DNA of 43,734 nt. Origin: DATARH01 sp035504075 (lineage in GTDB: Bacteria; Pseudomonadota; Alphaproteobacteria; ATCC43930; CGMCC-115725). The translations under genes were made by a program, and so were the position numbers. The notes below the pieces were generated by a model. That model was not told where the DNA came from, did no database searches, and saw only the letters and a program-made list of their open reading frames with translations. The DNA lies in the NCBI GenBank assembly GCA_035504075.1, contig DATJSO010000066.1:1-43734 (forward strand), given 5' to 3'. Numbering within the stretch: the first letter of the stretch is position 1; each line of letters opens with the position of its first letter. Positions 7,953 to 15,857 of the stretch are shown in pieces.

Positions 7953-9695
7953 CTACCAGCCGAGCGCATAGGCGGCGCGCCGCGGGTCGGCGCCGGCTTC
8001 GAGCAGGCCGCGGCCGGGCGTGCTGCGGATCGCGCAGACCGCGCCCGCGAGCCAGCTCCATTCCGGCCAGCGCTCGACCTGGTGGCCGCGCCGCGCGAGG
8101 TCGGTGACGACCTCCGGCGGGAAGCGGCCCTCGATGTTGAGCCGCCCCGGATAATAGTCATAAGGCGCGAACGAGGAAGGATAGGAGTAGCTGGCAAAAC
8201 GCGGCGCCTCGATGGCGCTCTGCACGTCGTCGCCGTGCACGAAAATATTCAGCAGCACCTGCAGCATCGCCTGCGTCTGGACATCGCCGCCCGGCGTGCC
8301 GAACGGCAGGAACTCGGCGCCGCCGCCGCGGATCGCGAGTGCCGGGTTGGGCGTCAGGCGCGGCCTTTTGCCGGGCGCGACGCCGGCCGGATGGCGCGGG
8401 TCGGGACGCGACTGAGAGCCGCGATTTGACGGGATGAGACCGGTGCCCGGCACGACCGGCGAGCCGTACGAACCGTCGCTCGGCGTCGCCGAAAAAAGAT
8501 TTCCCCAGCGGTCGGCGACGCAGACATAGGACGTGTCGGGTTCGGGGAACGGGTTGGGCGCACTTGGCCGCAGAATTTCGGACAATTGCGGCATCCCGGC
8601 GCCGATGCCGAGCTGTCCCGGCGGCGGCATTTCCGGCCAGGCCCGGTCGGGGCGAATCAGACGGCGCCGTGCGGCGGCGTATTCCGGCGACATCAGTGCC
8701 GGCAGCGGCACATCGCCGACGGCCGGATCGGTGTAATAGGCTTCGCGGTCCGCAAAGGCGAGCTTTAGCGCCTCGGTCAACGTGTGCACATAGTCGGCGC
8801 TGTTGCGGCGGAGCGCCTCCAAATCGATGCCGTCGAGCAGCGCCAGCGTCTGCAGCAGGACCGGCCCCTGACACCAGGCACCGCAGGTGAAAACGTCGAG
8901 GTCGCCAAAGCGGCGCCGCTCCGCCGGGCCGACCGGCGAATGGTAGTCGGCGAGGTCGTCGGCCGACAGCAGGCCGCCTTCCTCGCGCATGAACCGGACG
9001 ATCCGCTGCGCGATGTCGCCGCGGTAGAACGCGTCGCGCGCCGCTTCGAGACCCGCGTCGCGGCCACGGCCGGCAGCGGCCTTCTCCTCGTCGGCCATGA
9101 ATTGCAACGACGCGGCGAGATCGCTTTGCCGGAAGATGTCGCCGGTCTCCGGCGGTCGCCCGCCGGGCAGGTAGATTGCCGCCGAGGAGGGCCACGAGCG
9201 GTGCCGCTCGGCATGGCGCTCTAGGCTGCCCGCCATCAGCGGGTACATCGGAAAACCGTCACGCGCCAGCGCCATTGCCGCCGCCGCGACGGCCCCGAAG
9301 CTCATTGTGCCATAGCGGCGCAACGCCGTGATCCAGGCGTCGGGCGCGGCCGGCACGACGGTGCGCAGCACGCCGACCGGGATCTTCCCGGCGTGCTCGC
9401 GCATGAAGAATTCGGGGTCGAGCGCTTTTGGCCACGGCCCGAGGCCGGCGATCGTGACGACCTCGCGCCGATCGGCAAGATAGATCAGGATCGGCGCAAC
9501 ACCGGCGACGTTGACGAGATCGCTCTGCACGACGCCGAGCGCGATGCCGGCGGCGACGCCGGCGTCGATCGCGTTGCCGCCGGCCTGCAGGATGTCGAAG
9601 CCGGCGGTCGCGGCAAGGTAATGCCCGGCGGCGATCGCGTGGCGGGTCGCGGCGATCGTCGGCCGGTGCGCGCTGCGTTGGCCCGTGGCAGTCAT
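7953..9695 (-). CDS. Gamma-glutamyltransferase-family Ntn hydrolase
   Basis: A 580-residue member of the gamma-glutamyltransferase family, which self-cleaves before a Thr that becomes the N-terminal nucleophile. The probable nucleophile is T388 in PDTSYVCVADRWGN, and GTPGGDVQTQAMLQVLLN marks the small subunit. Classical glutathione-hydrolysing enzymes have TTH at the cleavage site and a NNEMDDF loop. Here these read TSY and PSNRGSQSRPDP, closer to YwrD/HpxW-like members that cleave other amides. I see no clear signal peptide. AGGAGG precedes the ATG, and it follows glgA by 19 bases. The substrate is unknown. Confidence 0.88.
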   Translation of the reverse strand: MTATGQRSAHRPTIAATRHAIAAGHYLAATAGFDILQAGGNAIDAGVAAGIALGVVQSDLVNVAGVAPILIYLADRREVVTIAGLGPWPKALDPEFFMREHAGKIPVGVLRTVVPAAPDAWITALRRYGTMSFGAVAAAAMALARDGFPMYPLMAGSLERHAERHRSWPSSAAIYLPGGRPPETGDIFRQSDLAASLQFMADEEKAAAGRGRDAGLEAARDAFYRGDIAQRIVRFMREEGGLLSADDLADYHSPVGPAERRRFGDLDVFTCGAWCQGPVLLQTLALLDGIDLEALRRNSADYVHTLTEALKLAFADREAYYTDPAVGDVPLPALMSPEYAAARRRLIRPDRAWPEMPPPGQLGIGAGMPQLSEILRPSAPNPFPEPDTSYVCVADRWGNLFSATPSDGSYGSPVVPGTGLIPSNRGSQSRPDPRHPAGVAPGKRPRLTPNPALAIRGGGAEFLPFGTPGGDVQTQAMLQVLLNIFVHGDDVQSAIEAPRFASYSYPSSFAPYDYYPGRLNIEGRFPPEVVTDLARRGHQVERWPEWSWLAGAVCAIRSTPGRGLLEAGADPRRAAYALGW

Positions 9696-9714
9696 CGGCG
9701 CCTCCTTGTCGGCA

Positions 9715-11181
9715 TCACTGCGAGCTTACACGACGCCCCTGGGTCGCGGCCAACTCGGCGTAGAGCGCAAGGTATTGCCGGGCGGCGGCGGCCCAGCTGA
9801 AATCGCGGGTCATCGCTCGCCGCACGACCCGGCGCCAGCCGGCGCGGTCGCCAAACAGTTCGACCGCGCGATCGACCGCCGACACCACCCCCTCCGGCGT
9901 GCCGTCGTCAAAGACGAACCCGGTCGCGGTGCGGTCGGCCAGCGTCACGGCATTGGCATCGACGACCGTGTCGGCCAGCCCGCCGGTGCGGCGCACGATC
10001 GGCAACGCGCCGTAGCGCAGCGCGTAAAGTTGCGTCAGACCGCACGGTTCGAAGCGCGACGGCACGAGGATGGCGTCGCAGGCGGCCATCATCAGGTGCG
10101 ACAACGCATCGTCGAAGCCGATCTCGACCGCAACCAGGCCGGGATTGCTGCGCGCCGCATCGGCAAAGCCCGCTTCGAGAGCGGCATCCCCGCTGCCGAG
10201 CAGCACGAGCCGGCCGCCGAGGGCGAGGAGGCCGGGCAGCGCGGCGTGCACGAGATCGAAACCCTTCTGCCAGGTCAGCCGCGTCACCGCGCCGAACAGC
10301 GGGCCGCCGCCATCGCCCAGACCGAACCGGCGCAGCAATTCTGCCTTCGCCGCGTCCCTGCCGCGTGCCGCGGTTTCGACCCGGTAGCGCCGGGGCAGCC
10401 GCGCGTCGTTTTCCGGCGACCAGACGGCCGGGTCGACGCCGTTCAATATGCCAGACAATACGGCGGCGCGGGCGCGCAGAAGGCCGTCGAGGTTCATGCC
10501 GAAATCCGGCGTCTGAATCTCGCGCGCATAGGTCGGGCTGACGGTCGTCAACCGGTCGGCGTAGTAGAGGCCAGCCTTCAGAAACGACAGGCCGCCGTAA
10601 TATTCGACGCCGTTGATCGAGAAGAAATCCGCGGGCAACGCCAGTTCGCCGAAGGCGCCGGCGGGAAAAAAACCCTGGTACGCCAGATTGTGCACCGTAA
10701 AGACGGTCGGCACGCGGGCGTTCGCGGCGCGCAGATAGGCCGGCGCGAGGCCGGCATGCCAGTCGTGGCATTGCAGGATGTCGGGGCGCCAGCCGAGGTC
10801 GGCGCCCTGCGCCAGCGCTGCCGCGGTCCAGCCGAGCAACGCGAAGCGGCGATGGTTGTCGCTCCAATCGCCGCCGTCCGGCGCCTGGTAAGGCGTGCCG
10901 GGCCGGTCATAGAACGCGGGATGATCGACGAGATAGGCCGCGACGCCGCTCTGCGGCAGATGCGTCAGGGCGACCCGCACCCGCTCCTCGGCAAACGGCG
11001 TGCGCAGCCGCCCGATGTCGCTGAGCTCAAAAGCGTCGAGCAGCGCCGTAAAGCCGGGCAGCACAAGGCGCACGTCGGCTCCTTCGGCCGCGAGCGCCGC
11101 CGGCAGCGCCGCCATGACATCGCCGAGACCGCCGGTCTTGACCCATGGGTAAATCTCGGCCGCGGCATGCAGTATCCGCAT
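9715..11181 (-). CDS. glgA: Glycogen synthase (ADP-glucose)
   Basis: A GT5 family glycosyltransferase that extends alpha-1,4-glucan chains from ADP-glucose. The ADP-glucose-binding KTGGLGDV is at residues 15-22, and later motifs include HNLAYQG, NGVEYYGG, LTTVSPTYA, GILNGVD and the C-terminal PSRFEPCGLTQLYALRYG with the conserved Glu. The 488-residue length fits. I start at the ATG giving MRILHAAAE, since the longer ORF to 11202 only adds repeat-derived residues. It opens the minus-strand carbohydrate block; other glycogen genes (glgB, glgC, glgP) are not in this window. Confidence 0.96.
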   Translation of the reverse strand: MRILHAAAEIYPWVKTGGLGDVMAALPAALAAEGADVRLVLPGFTALLDAFELSDIGRLRTPFAEERVRVALTHLPQSGVAAYLVDHPAFYDRPGTPYQAPDGGDWSDNHRRFALLGWTAAALAQGADLGWRPDILQCHDWHAGLAPAYLRAANARVPTVFTVHNLAYQGFFPAGAFGELALPADFFSINGVEYYGGLSFLKAGLYYADRLTTVSPTYAREIQTPDFGMNLDGLLRARAAVLSGILNGVDPAVWSPENDARLPRRYRVETAARGRDAAKAELLRRFGLGDGGGPLFGAVTRLTWQKGFDLVHAALPGLLALGGRLVLLGSGDAALEAGFADAARSNPGLVAVEIGFDDALSHLMMAACDAILVPSRFEPCGLTQLYALRYGALPIVRRTGGLADTVVDANAVTLADRTATGFVFDDGTPEGVVSAVDRAVELFGDRAGWRRVVRRAMTRDFSWAAAARQYLALYAELAATQGRRVSSQ

Positions 11182-11198
11182 CGGCCACTGCCCCGCCA

Positions 11199-11276
11199 TC
11201 ATTCCCGCAGAGGCAGGAATCCAGGGGCGACCGCTCCAACGCTTGCCCTGGACCCCCGCATGCGCGGGGGTGACAG
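11199..11276. repeat. Two facing palindromic repeats, family B
   Basis: The 105-base gap between ilvC and glgA holds two related ends facing each other. The left one, 11202-11218, is an imperfect TTCCCGC/GCAGGAA hairpin. The right one is a perfect CCCCCGC/GCGGGGG hairpin at 11253-11270. Both carry the flanking CCAGG or CCTGG typical of this dispersed repeat. A third copy is at 12838-12866. The hairpins could fold in the ilvC-to-glgA transcript, but no T-run follows on either strand. Confidence 0.8.
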
Positions 11277-11286
11277 GCTCATGGGA

Positions 11287-12306
11287 TCAGTTCTTGCTCT
11301 TGTCGACCAGCGCGTTCGCCTTGATCCACGGCATCATCGCCCTGAGACGGGCGCCCACTTCCTCGATCGGATGCTCGGCGGCGCGGCGCCGCAGCGCCTT
11401 GAAGCTCGGCTGGCCAGCGTTGTTTTCCAACACCCACTCGCGGGCGAATCGGCCGGATTGGATGTCGGACAGAATCCTCTTCATCTCGGCACGCACATGC
11501 TCGTCGATAACGCGCGGACCGCGCGAGTAATCGCCGTATTCAGCGGTGTTCGACACCGAATAGCGCATGTTGGCGATGCCGCCCTCATAGATCAGATCGA
11601 CGATCAGCTTCACCTCGTGGCAGCATTCGAAATACGCCATCTCCGGCGCGTAGCCGGCCTCGACCAGCGTCTCGAAGCCGGCGAGGATCAGCGAGGTCAG
11701 GCCGCCGCACAGCACCGACTGTTCGCCGAACAGATCGGTCTCGCATTCTTCGCGGAAGCTCGTCTCGATGACGCCGGCGCGGCCGCCGCCGATCGCGCAA
11801 GCATAGGAAAGCCCGATCTCGAGCGCATTGCCGCTCGGGTTCTGCTCGACCGCCAATAGGCACGGCACGCCGGCGCCGCGCTGGTATTCGGAGCGCACCG
11901 TATGACCCGGCCCCTTCGGCGCGACCATGAAGACATCCATGTCCGGGCGCGGCTCGATCAGGCGGAAATGGATCGAGAGGCCGTGCGCGACCGCCAGCGC
12001 CGTGCCCTCGCGCATGTTGGGCTTCAGCTCGGTATTGTAGAGCGCCGCCTGCAATTCGTCGGGCGCCAGGACCATGACGATATCGGCCCATTTCGCCGCC
12101 TCGGCATTGGCCATGACCTTGAAGCCGGCGTTTTCCGCCTTCGCCGCCGACGGCGAATTCGGCCGGAGCGCGACGACGACGTCCTTGACGCCGCTGTCGC
12201 GCAGATTCATCGCGTGGGCGTGGCCCTGGCTGCCGTAGCCGATGACCGCGAGCTTTTTGGACTTGATCAGGTTCACATCGGCGTCGCGGTCGTAATACAC
12301 GCGCAT
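11287..12306 (-). CDS. ilvC: Ketol-acid reductoisomerase
   Basis: Isomerises and reduces 2-acetolactate (and 2-aceto-2-hydroxybutyrate) with NADPH and Mg2+ in valine, leucine and isoleucine synthesis. The 339-residue length is that of class I enzymes. The Rossmann motif is IGYGSQGHAHAMNLRDSG at residues 23-40, and the knotted C-terminal domain has metal Glu-rich segments, including ETDLFGEQ and EMAYFECCHE. AGGAGA precedes the ATG. It is last in the minus-strand miaA-ilvB-ilvN-ilvC series, 15 bases after ilvN. Confidence 0.98.
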   Translation of the reverse strand: MRVYYDRDADVNLIKSKKLAVIGYGSQGHAHAMNLRDSGVKDVVVALRPNSPSAAKAENAGFKVMANAEAAKWADIVMVLAPDELQAALYNTELKPNMREGTALAVAHGLSIHFRLIEPRPDMDVFMVAPKGPGHTVRSEYQRGAGVPCLLAVEQNPSGNALEIGLSYACAIGGGRAGVIETSFREECETDLFGEQSVLCGGLTSLILAGFETLVEAGYAPEMAYFECCHEVKLIVDLIYEGGIANMRYSVSNTAEYGDYSRGPRVIDEHVRAEMKRILSDIQSGRFAREWVLENNAGQPSFKALRRRAAEHPIEEVGARLRAMMPWIKANALVDKSKN

Positions 12307-12321
12307 CGTCTATCTCCTGTC

Positions 12322-12843
12322 TTAAAACTTGCCGAGGCCGCGGGCGATCGCGACGGCGCCGGTGCGCGACACCTCGGCGAGGCCCAAGGGCTCCATCAGC
12401 GCGATGAAGGCGTTCAGCTTGTCGCTTGATCCGGTCAATTCGAAGACAAAGGTCTCGGTCGTCGAATCGACGACATTGGCGCGAAAAATGCCTGCCAGGC
12501 GCAGCGATTCGATGCGCGCTTCGCCCTTGCCGGAGACCTTGATCAGCGCCATCTCGCGCTCGACAAACGGCCCCTCGTCGGTCAGGTCGTGCACCTTGTG
12601 CACCGGCACGAGGCGCGACAGCTGCGCCTTGATCTGCTCGATGATCATGCGCGTGCCGGAAGTGACGATCGTGATGCGCGACAAGTGGTTGGCGCGATCG
12701 ACTTCCGCCACCGTCAGGCTCTCGATGTTGTAGCCGCGCCCGGAAAACAGGCCGACGACGCGCGCCAATATGCCCGGCTCGTTGTCGACCAGCACGGCAA
12801 CCGTATGCCGCTCGATGTTGTCGGCCACGTCTTCACCCGTCAT
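12322..12843 (-). CDS. ilvN: Acetolactate synthase small (regulatory) subunit
   Basis: The regulatory subunit that binds IlvB and confers valine feedback inhibition. The ACT domain begins IERHTVAVLVDNEPG and contains FSGRGYNIESLTVAEVD. The C-terminal half has VDSTTETFVFELTGSSDKL and the EVSRTGAVAIARG ending. The start is uncertain. The ATG at 12843 (173 residues) lies inside a palindromic repeat; a GTG at 12828 (168 residues) follows GGTGAAGAC and would avoid it. The longer ORF to 12921 is repeat sequence. It sits 111 bases after ilvB and 15 before ilvC. Confidence 0.95.
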   Translation of the reverse strand: MTGEDVADNIERHTVAVLVDNEPGILARVVGLFSGRGYNIESLTVAEVDRANHLSRITIVTSGTRMIIEQIKAQLSRLVPVHKVHDLTDEGPFVEREMALIKVSGKGEARIESLRLAGIFRANVVDSTTETFVFELTGSSDKLNAFIALMEPLGLAEVSRTGAVAIARGLGKF

Positions 12844-12866
12844 TCCCGCGCAGGCGGGAACCCAGG
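12838..12866. repeat. Palindromic repeat, family B
   Basis: A TTCCCGC at 12843-12849 pairs with GCGGGAA at 12854-12860, followed by CCCAGG. This is the classic dispersed repeat whose translation reads VPACAGMT. The candidate ATG of ilvN (12841-12843) lies at its edge, so the hairpin could mask translation initiation. Confidence 0.8.
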
Positions 12867-12896
12867 GTGACCATCGGAGCGCCGGCCGCGCGCCCC

Positions 12897-12915
12897 GCCC
12901 CGGGCCTGACCCGGG
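12897..12915. repeat. Short hairpin between ilvB and ilvN
   Basis: CCCGGG at 12899-12904 and again at 12910-12915 pair around CCTGA. It sits beside the family B repeat in the ilvB-ilvN gap, and similar motifs are common between alphaproteobacterial genes. It could influence mRNA stability; no T-run marks it as a terminator. Confidence 0.5.
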
Positions 12916-12954
12916 AATCATGCGGCGGCGACGAGAGGAAATCGGAGGGGGCGC

Positions 12955-14718
12955 TCACACCAGCACCATGCCCTCTTCCGACACCGGCTGTTCGGCCTTG
13001 TCGGCCGGGCCGAGCAGCATCTCGTTGTGGGCGGCGCCCGACGGGATCATCGGGAAGCAGTTCTCGGTCTGATCGACGGCAACATCGAGAACGACGGCGC
13101 GCGGCGTCTCGATCATCTCGCGGATCGCATCGTCGAGTTCGCCCGGCCGCTCGACGCGCATTCCCTTCGCGCCGAACGCCTCGGCCAGTTTGACAAAATC
13201 CGGCAGCGCGGCGGTGTAGCTTTCGGAATAGCGGCCGCCGTGCAGCAGTTCCTGCCACTGCCGCACCATGCCCATGTACTGGTTGTTGAGGATGAACGCT
13301 TTCACCGGCAGGCGGTACTGCGCGATCGTCGACATCTCCTGGATGTTCATCAGGATCGAGGCTTCGCCGGCGATGTCGATGACGAGCGCGTCGGGATGCG
13401 CGACCTGCACCCCCATCGCTGCCGGCAGACCGTAACCCATCGTGCCGAGGCCGCCCGAGGTCATCCAGTGGTACGGCTTGTCGAACTTGAAGAATTGCGC
13501 CGCCCACATCTGGTGCTGGCCGACTTCGGTGGTGATGAACGGGTCGCGGCCCTCGGTCAGCGCGTAGAGACGCTCCAAAGCGTATTGCGGCTTGATCAGG
13601 TCTTTGCGCGTGCGATCGTAGCGCAGGCAGTCGCGCTCCCGCCACGTGTCGACCTGCCGCCACCAGGCCTTTTTGGCGGCGCCGTCCAGCCGCCGCGCCG
13701 CCTTCTTCCACTGCGCCAGAAGCGCGCCGAGCACCTCGCCGCAATCGCCGAGCAGCGGCACATCGACCCGCACATTCTTGTTGATCGACGAGGGATCGAT
13801 GTCGATGTGGATCTTCTTCGAGGCGGGCGAGAACGCGTTGAGCCGGCCGGTCACCCGGTCGTCGAACCGTGCGCCAACCGCGACGAGGAGGTCGCAATCA
13901 TGCATCGCCATGTTCGATTCGTAGAGGCCGTGCATGCCGACCATGCCGAGAAAATGCGGGTCGCTCGCCGGAAACGCACCCAATCCCATCAGCGTCAGCG
14001 TGCAGGGCGCATCGGCGGCGCGAACCAGTTCGGTAAAGCGGGCGCAAGCTTCAGGGCCGGAATTCACGATCCCGCCGCCGCCGTAAAACAGCGGCCGCTT
14101 GGCCGCCGCCAGCAGCGCCGCCGCTTCGGCGACGCGCTCCGGATCGGCCTGCAATTGCGGCCGGTAGCTCTTGTGCTGCACCTGCCCCGCGGCGGTGTAG
14201 GCGCCGACGGCAAACAGCACGTCCTTCGGCAGATCGACGACGACCGGGCCGGGACGGCCGCTTTTCGCGACGTAGAACGCCTCGTGCAGGACGCGCGACA
14301 GGTCCGCCACGTCCTTCACCAGGTAATTGTGCTTTGTGCATGGCCGGGTGATGCCGGTCGTATCGGCTTCCTGGAAGGCATCGTTGCCAATGAGATGCGT
14401 CGGCACCTGGCCGGTCAGACAAACGACGGGCACCGAATCCATCAGCGCGTCGGTCAGGCCGGTCACTGCGTTCGTCGCGCCGGGACCGCTCGTCACCAGC
14501 ACGACGCCGACCCGCCCGGTCGAGCGGGCATAGCCTTCGGCCGCGTGCACCGCGCCCCCCTCCTGGCGCACCAGGATGTGGCGCAACGCGTTCTGTTTGA
14601 ACAGCGAATCGTAAATCGGCAGGACCGCGCCGCCGGGATAGCCGAATACGACATCGACGCCCTGATCGACGAGCGCCTTGATGACGATATCCGCCCCACA
14701 GATCGGCTCGGCCGACAT
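12955..14718 (-). CDS. ilvB: Acetolactate synthase large (catalytic) subunit
   Basis: A ThDP- and FAD-dependent enzyme forming 2-acetolactate from pyruvate, the first common step of branched-chain synthesis. The 587-residue protein starts MSAEPICGADI and has VFGYPGGAVLPIYD, the catalytic Glu E53 in RQEGGAVHAAEGYAR, and SGPGATNAVTG. The ThDP motif reads AGEASILMNIQEMST, with Glu where many enzymes have the Asp of GDG; I believe this occurs in other alphaproteobacterial copies. A GGAG site about 10 bases before this ATG supports independent initiation, although the frame is open upstream through miaA with no stop codon. ilvN and ilvC follow. Confidence 0.97.
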   Translation of the reverse strand: MSAEPICGADIVIKALVDQGVDVVFGYPGGAVLPIYDSLFKQNALRHILVRQEGGAVHAAEGYARSTGRVGVVLVTSGPGATNAVTGLTDALMDSVPVVCLTGQVPTHLIGNDAFQEADTTGITRPCTKHNYLVKDVADLSRVLHEAFYVAKSGRPGPVVVDLPKDVLFAVGAYTAAGQVQHKSYRPQLQADPERVAEAAALLAAAKRPLFYGGGGIVNSGPEACARFTELVRAADAPCTLTLMGLGAFPASDPHFLGMVGMHGLYESNMAMHDCDLLVAVGARFDDRVTGRLNAFSPASKKIHIDIDPSSINKNVRVDVPLLGDCGEVLGALLAQWKKAARRLDGAAKKAWWRQVDTWRERDCLRYDRTRKDLIKPQYALERLYALTEGRDPFITTEVGQHQMWAAQFFKFDKPYHWMTSGGLGTMGYGLPAAMGVQVAHPDALVIDIAGEASILMNIQEMSTIAQYRLPVKAFILNNQYMGMVRQWQELLHGGRYSESYTAALPDFVKLAEAFGAKGMRVERPGELDDAIREMIETPRAVVLDVAVDQTENCFPMIPSGAAHNEMLLGPADKAEQPVSEEGMVLV

Positions 14719-15747
14719 GACACTCTCCGCGATTGTACGTGAATCGTTCCGCGCGGCCCGGCTTACGGCCGGCCCGGGGAGCAGCACCCTATTCACCCGG
14801 CGGCGACCGGTCAACCGCCGACGGTCGATAAAACTTCGGGCATCCCGCAGGATTGCGTCGGAAAACGGCGCCGCAAGGACGAGATCGGGGATCAGCTGGT
14901 GGCGCAACCACGTCATCTGCCGTTTGGCATAGCGCCGTGTCGCCTGTTGGCCGGCGGCGATTGCTGCCGCAAGCGGCAGATCGCCGCGCAAATGGGCAAA
15001 CAGCTCCGGCAAGCCGACCGCCTTCATCGCCGGCAGGTCGGGATCGAGATTGCGCGCCAGCAGCGTTGCCGCCTCGTCGAGCCCGCCCTCCCCGATCATC
15101 GCGAGAAAGCGCGCCTCGCAGGCGGCGTAGAGCGCGGGCCGCGGCGGCAGCAGCAACAGCGTTACAAAGCGGTATGGCGCGGCGGCGGCAGACCCATCCG
15201 CCTGCCACCGGTGAATGGGGACGCCGGTCGCGCGCGCAACCTCGTAGGCGCGGGTCAGGCGCTGCCGGTCCGCGGCCGGCAGACGCGCCGCGCCGACCGG
15301 GTCCAACCCCGCGAGATGCTCGCGAAACGCCGCGCCGCCGAGCTGCTGGTACAGTTCGGCCGCCTCGGCGCGGATGGCGGCTGCAATCGGCGGGATCGGT
15401 GCGATGCCGTGCTGCAGCGCGCGCAGGTAGAGCCCGGTCCCGCCGACGACGATCGGCAGTCGCCCGGCGGCCTGTTCCGCCGCAATCCCGGCAAGCGCCA
15501 AGAGCCGCCACCGCCCGACCGACCCGCGCGCCGCAGCATCGAGATAGCCGTAGAGCCGGTGCGGCGCGCGCGCCGTCGCGGCGGCGTCCGGCCGCGCCGA
15601 CAGGATGCGCAGGTCGCGATAGCACTGCAGCGCGTCGGCATTGATGATCGCGCCGTCGAGCGCCGCCGCCAGTTCGAGCGCCAAGGCCGACTTGCCGCCG
15701 GCCGTCGGGCCGGCGATCAGGATGACAGGCGCTGCCCGTTCTCTCAT
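14719..15747 (-). CDS. miaA: tRNA dimethylallyltransferase, reading in frame into ilvB
   Basis: Transfers an isopentenyl group to adenosine 37 of tRNAs that read UNN codons. Motifs seen are the P-loop GPTAGGKS at residues 13-20, INADALQCYRDL at 35-46, VGGTGLYLRAL at 101-111 and TRRYAKRQMTWLRHQ at 270-284. The conserved domain ends near residue 310. The frame then continues without a stop through a basic, low-complexity stretch (RRRLTGRRRVNR onward) to the IlvB Met at residue 344, making one ORF of 930 codons. Either the stop has been lost, a small indel error exists near 14790-14830, or there is a genuine fusion. It is divergent from serB. Confidence 0.9.
14758..14772 (-). other. Small hairpin 40 bases upstream of ilvB
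   Basis: CCGGC at 14758-14762 pairs with GCCGG at 14768-14772 around TTACG, extendable past one mismatch. It falls in the miaA-ilvB junction. It might slow ribosomes or RNA polymerase, but it has no T-run, and attenuation is not demonstrated by the sequence. Confidence 0.3.
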
Positions 15748-15763
15748 CGCGTCCGATCGTCGT

Positions 15764-15793
15764 CGCGATTGCTTCGCATCGCTCGCAATGACA
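15764..15793. repeat. Dispersed palindromic repeat, family C
   Basis: This element lies between the divergent genes miaA and serB. It has GCGATTGCTTCGC followed by GCTCGCAATGAC and matches the GCAATC...CATTGCGAGCG repeat common in alphaproteobacterial intergenic regions. GATTGCTTCGC and GCTCGCAATG form an imperfect inverted repeat. Only one copy was seen here. Confidence 0.65.
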
Positions 15794-15857
15794 TCAAATG
15801 CCGGGCCTCATTGCGCGTGCGCAGCGCCGCAGCGGCCCCGCTGATCGAGGCGGCGAC

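Noticed and set aside
9685..11859. A 724-codon plus-strand ORF opposite glgA and ilvC
   Set aside because: It spans the intergenic repeats and two real genes in antisense, with no recognisable domains.
12955..14718. IlvB ThDP motif with GEAS instead of GDG as a sign of inactivity
   Set aside because: I believe the same Glu variant occurs in other alphaproteobacterial acetolactate synthases, and all other catalytic motifs are intact.
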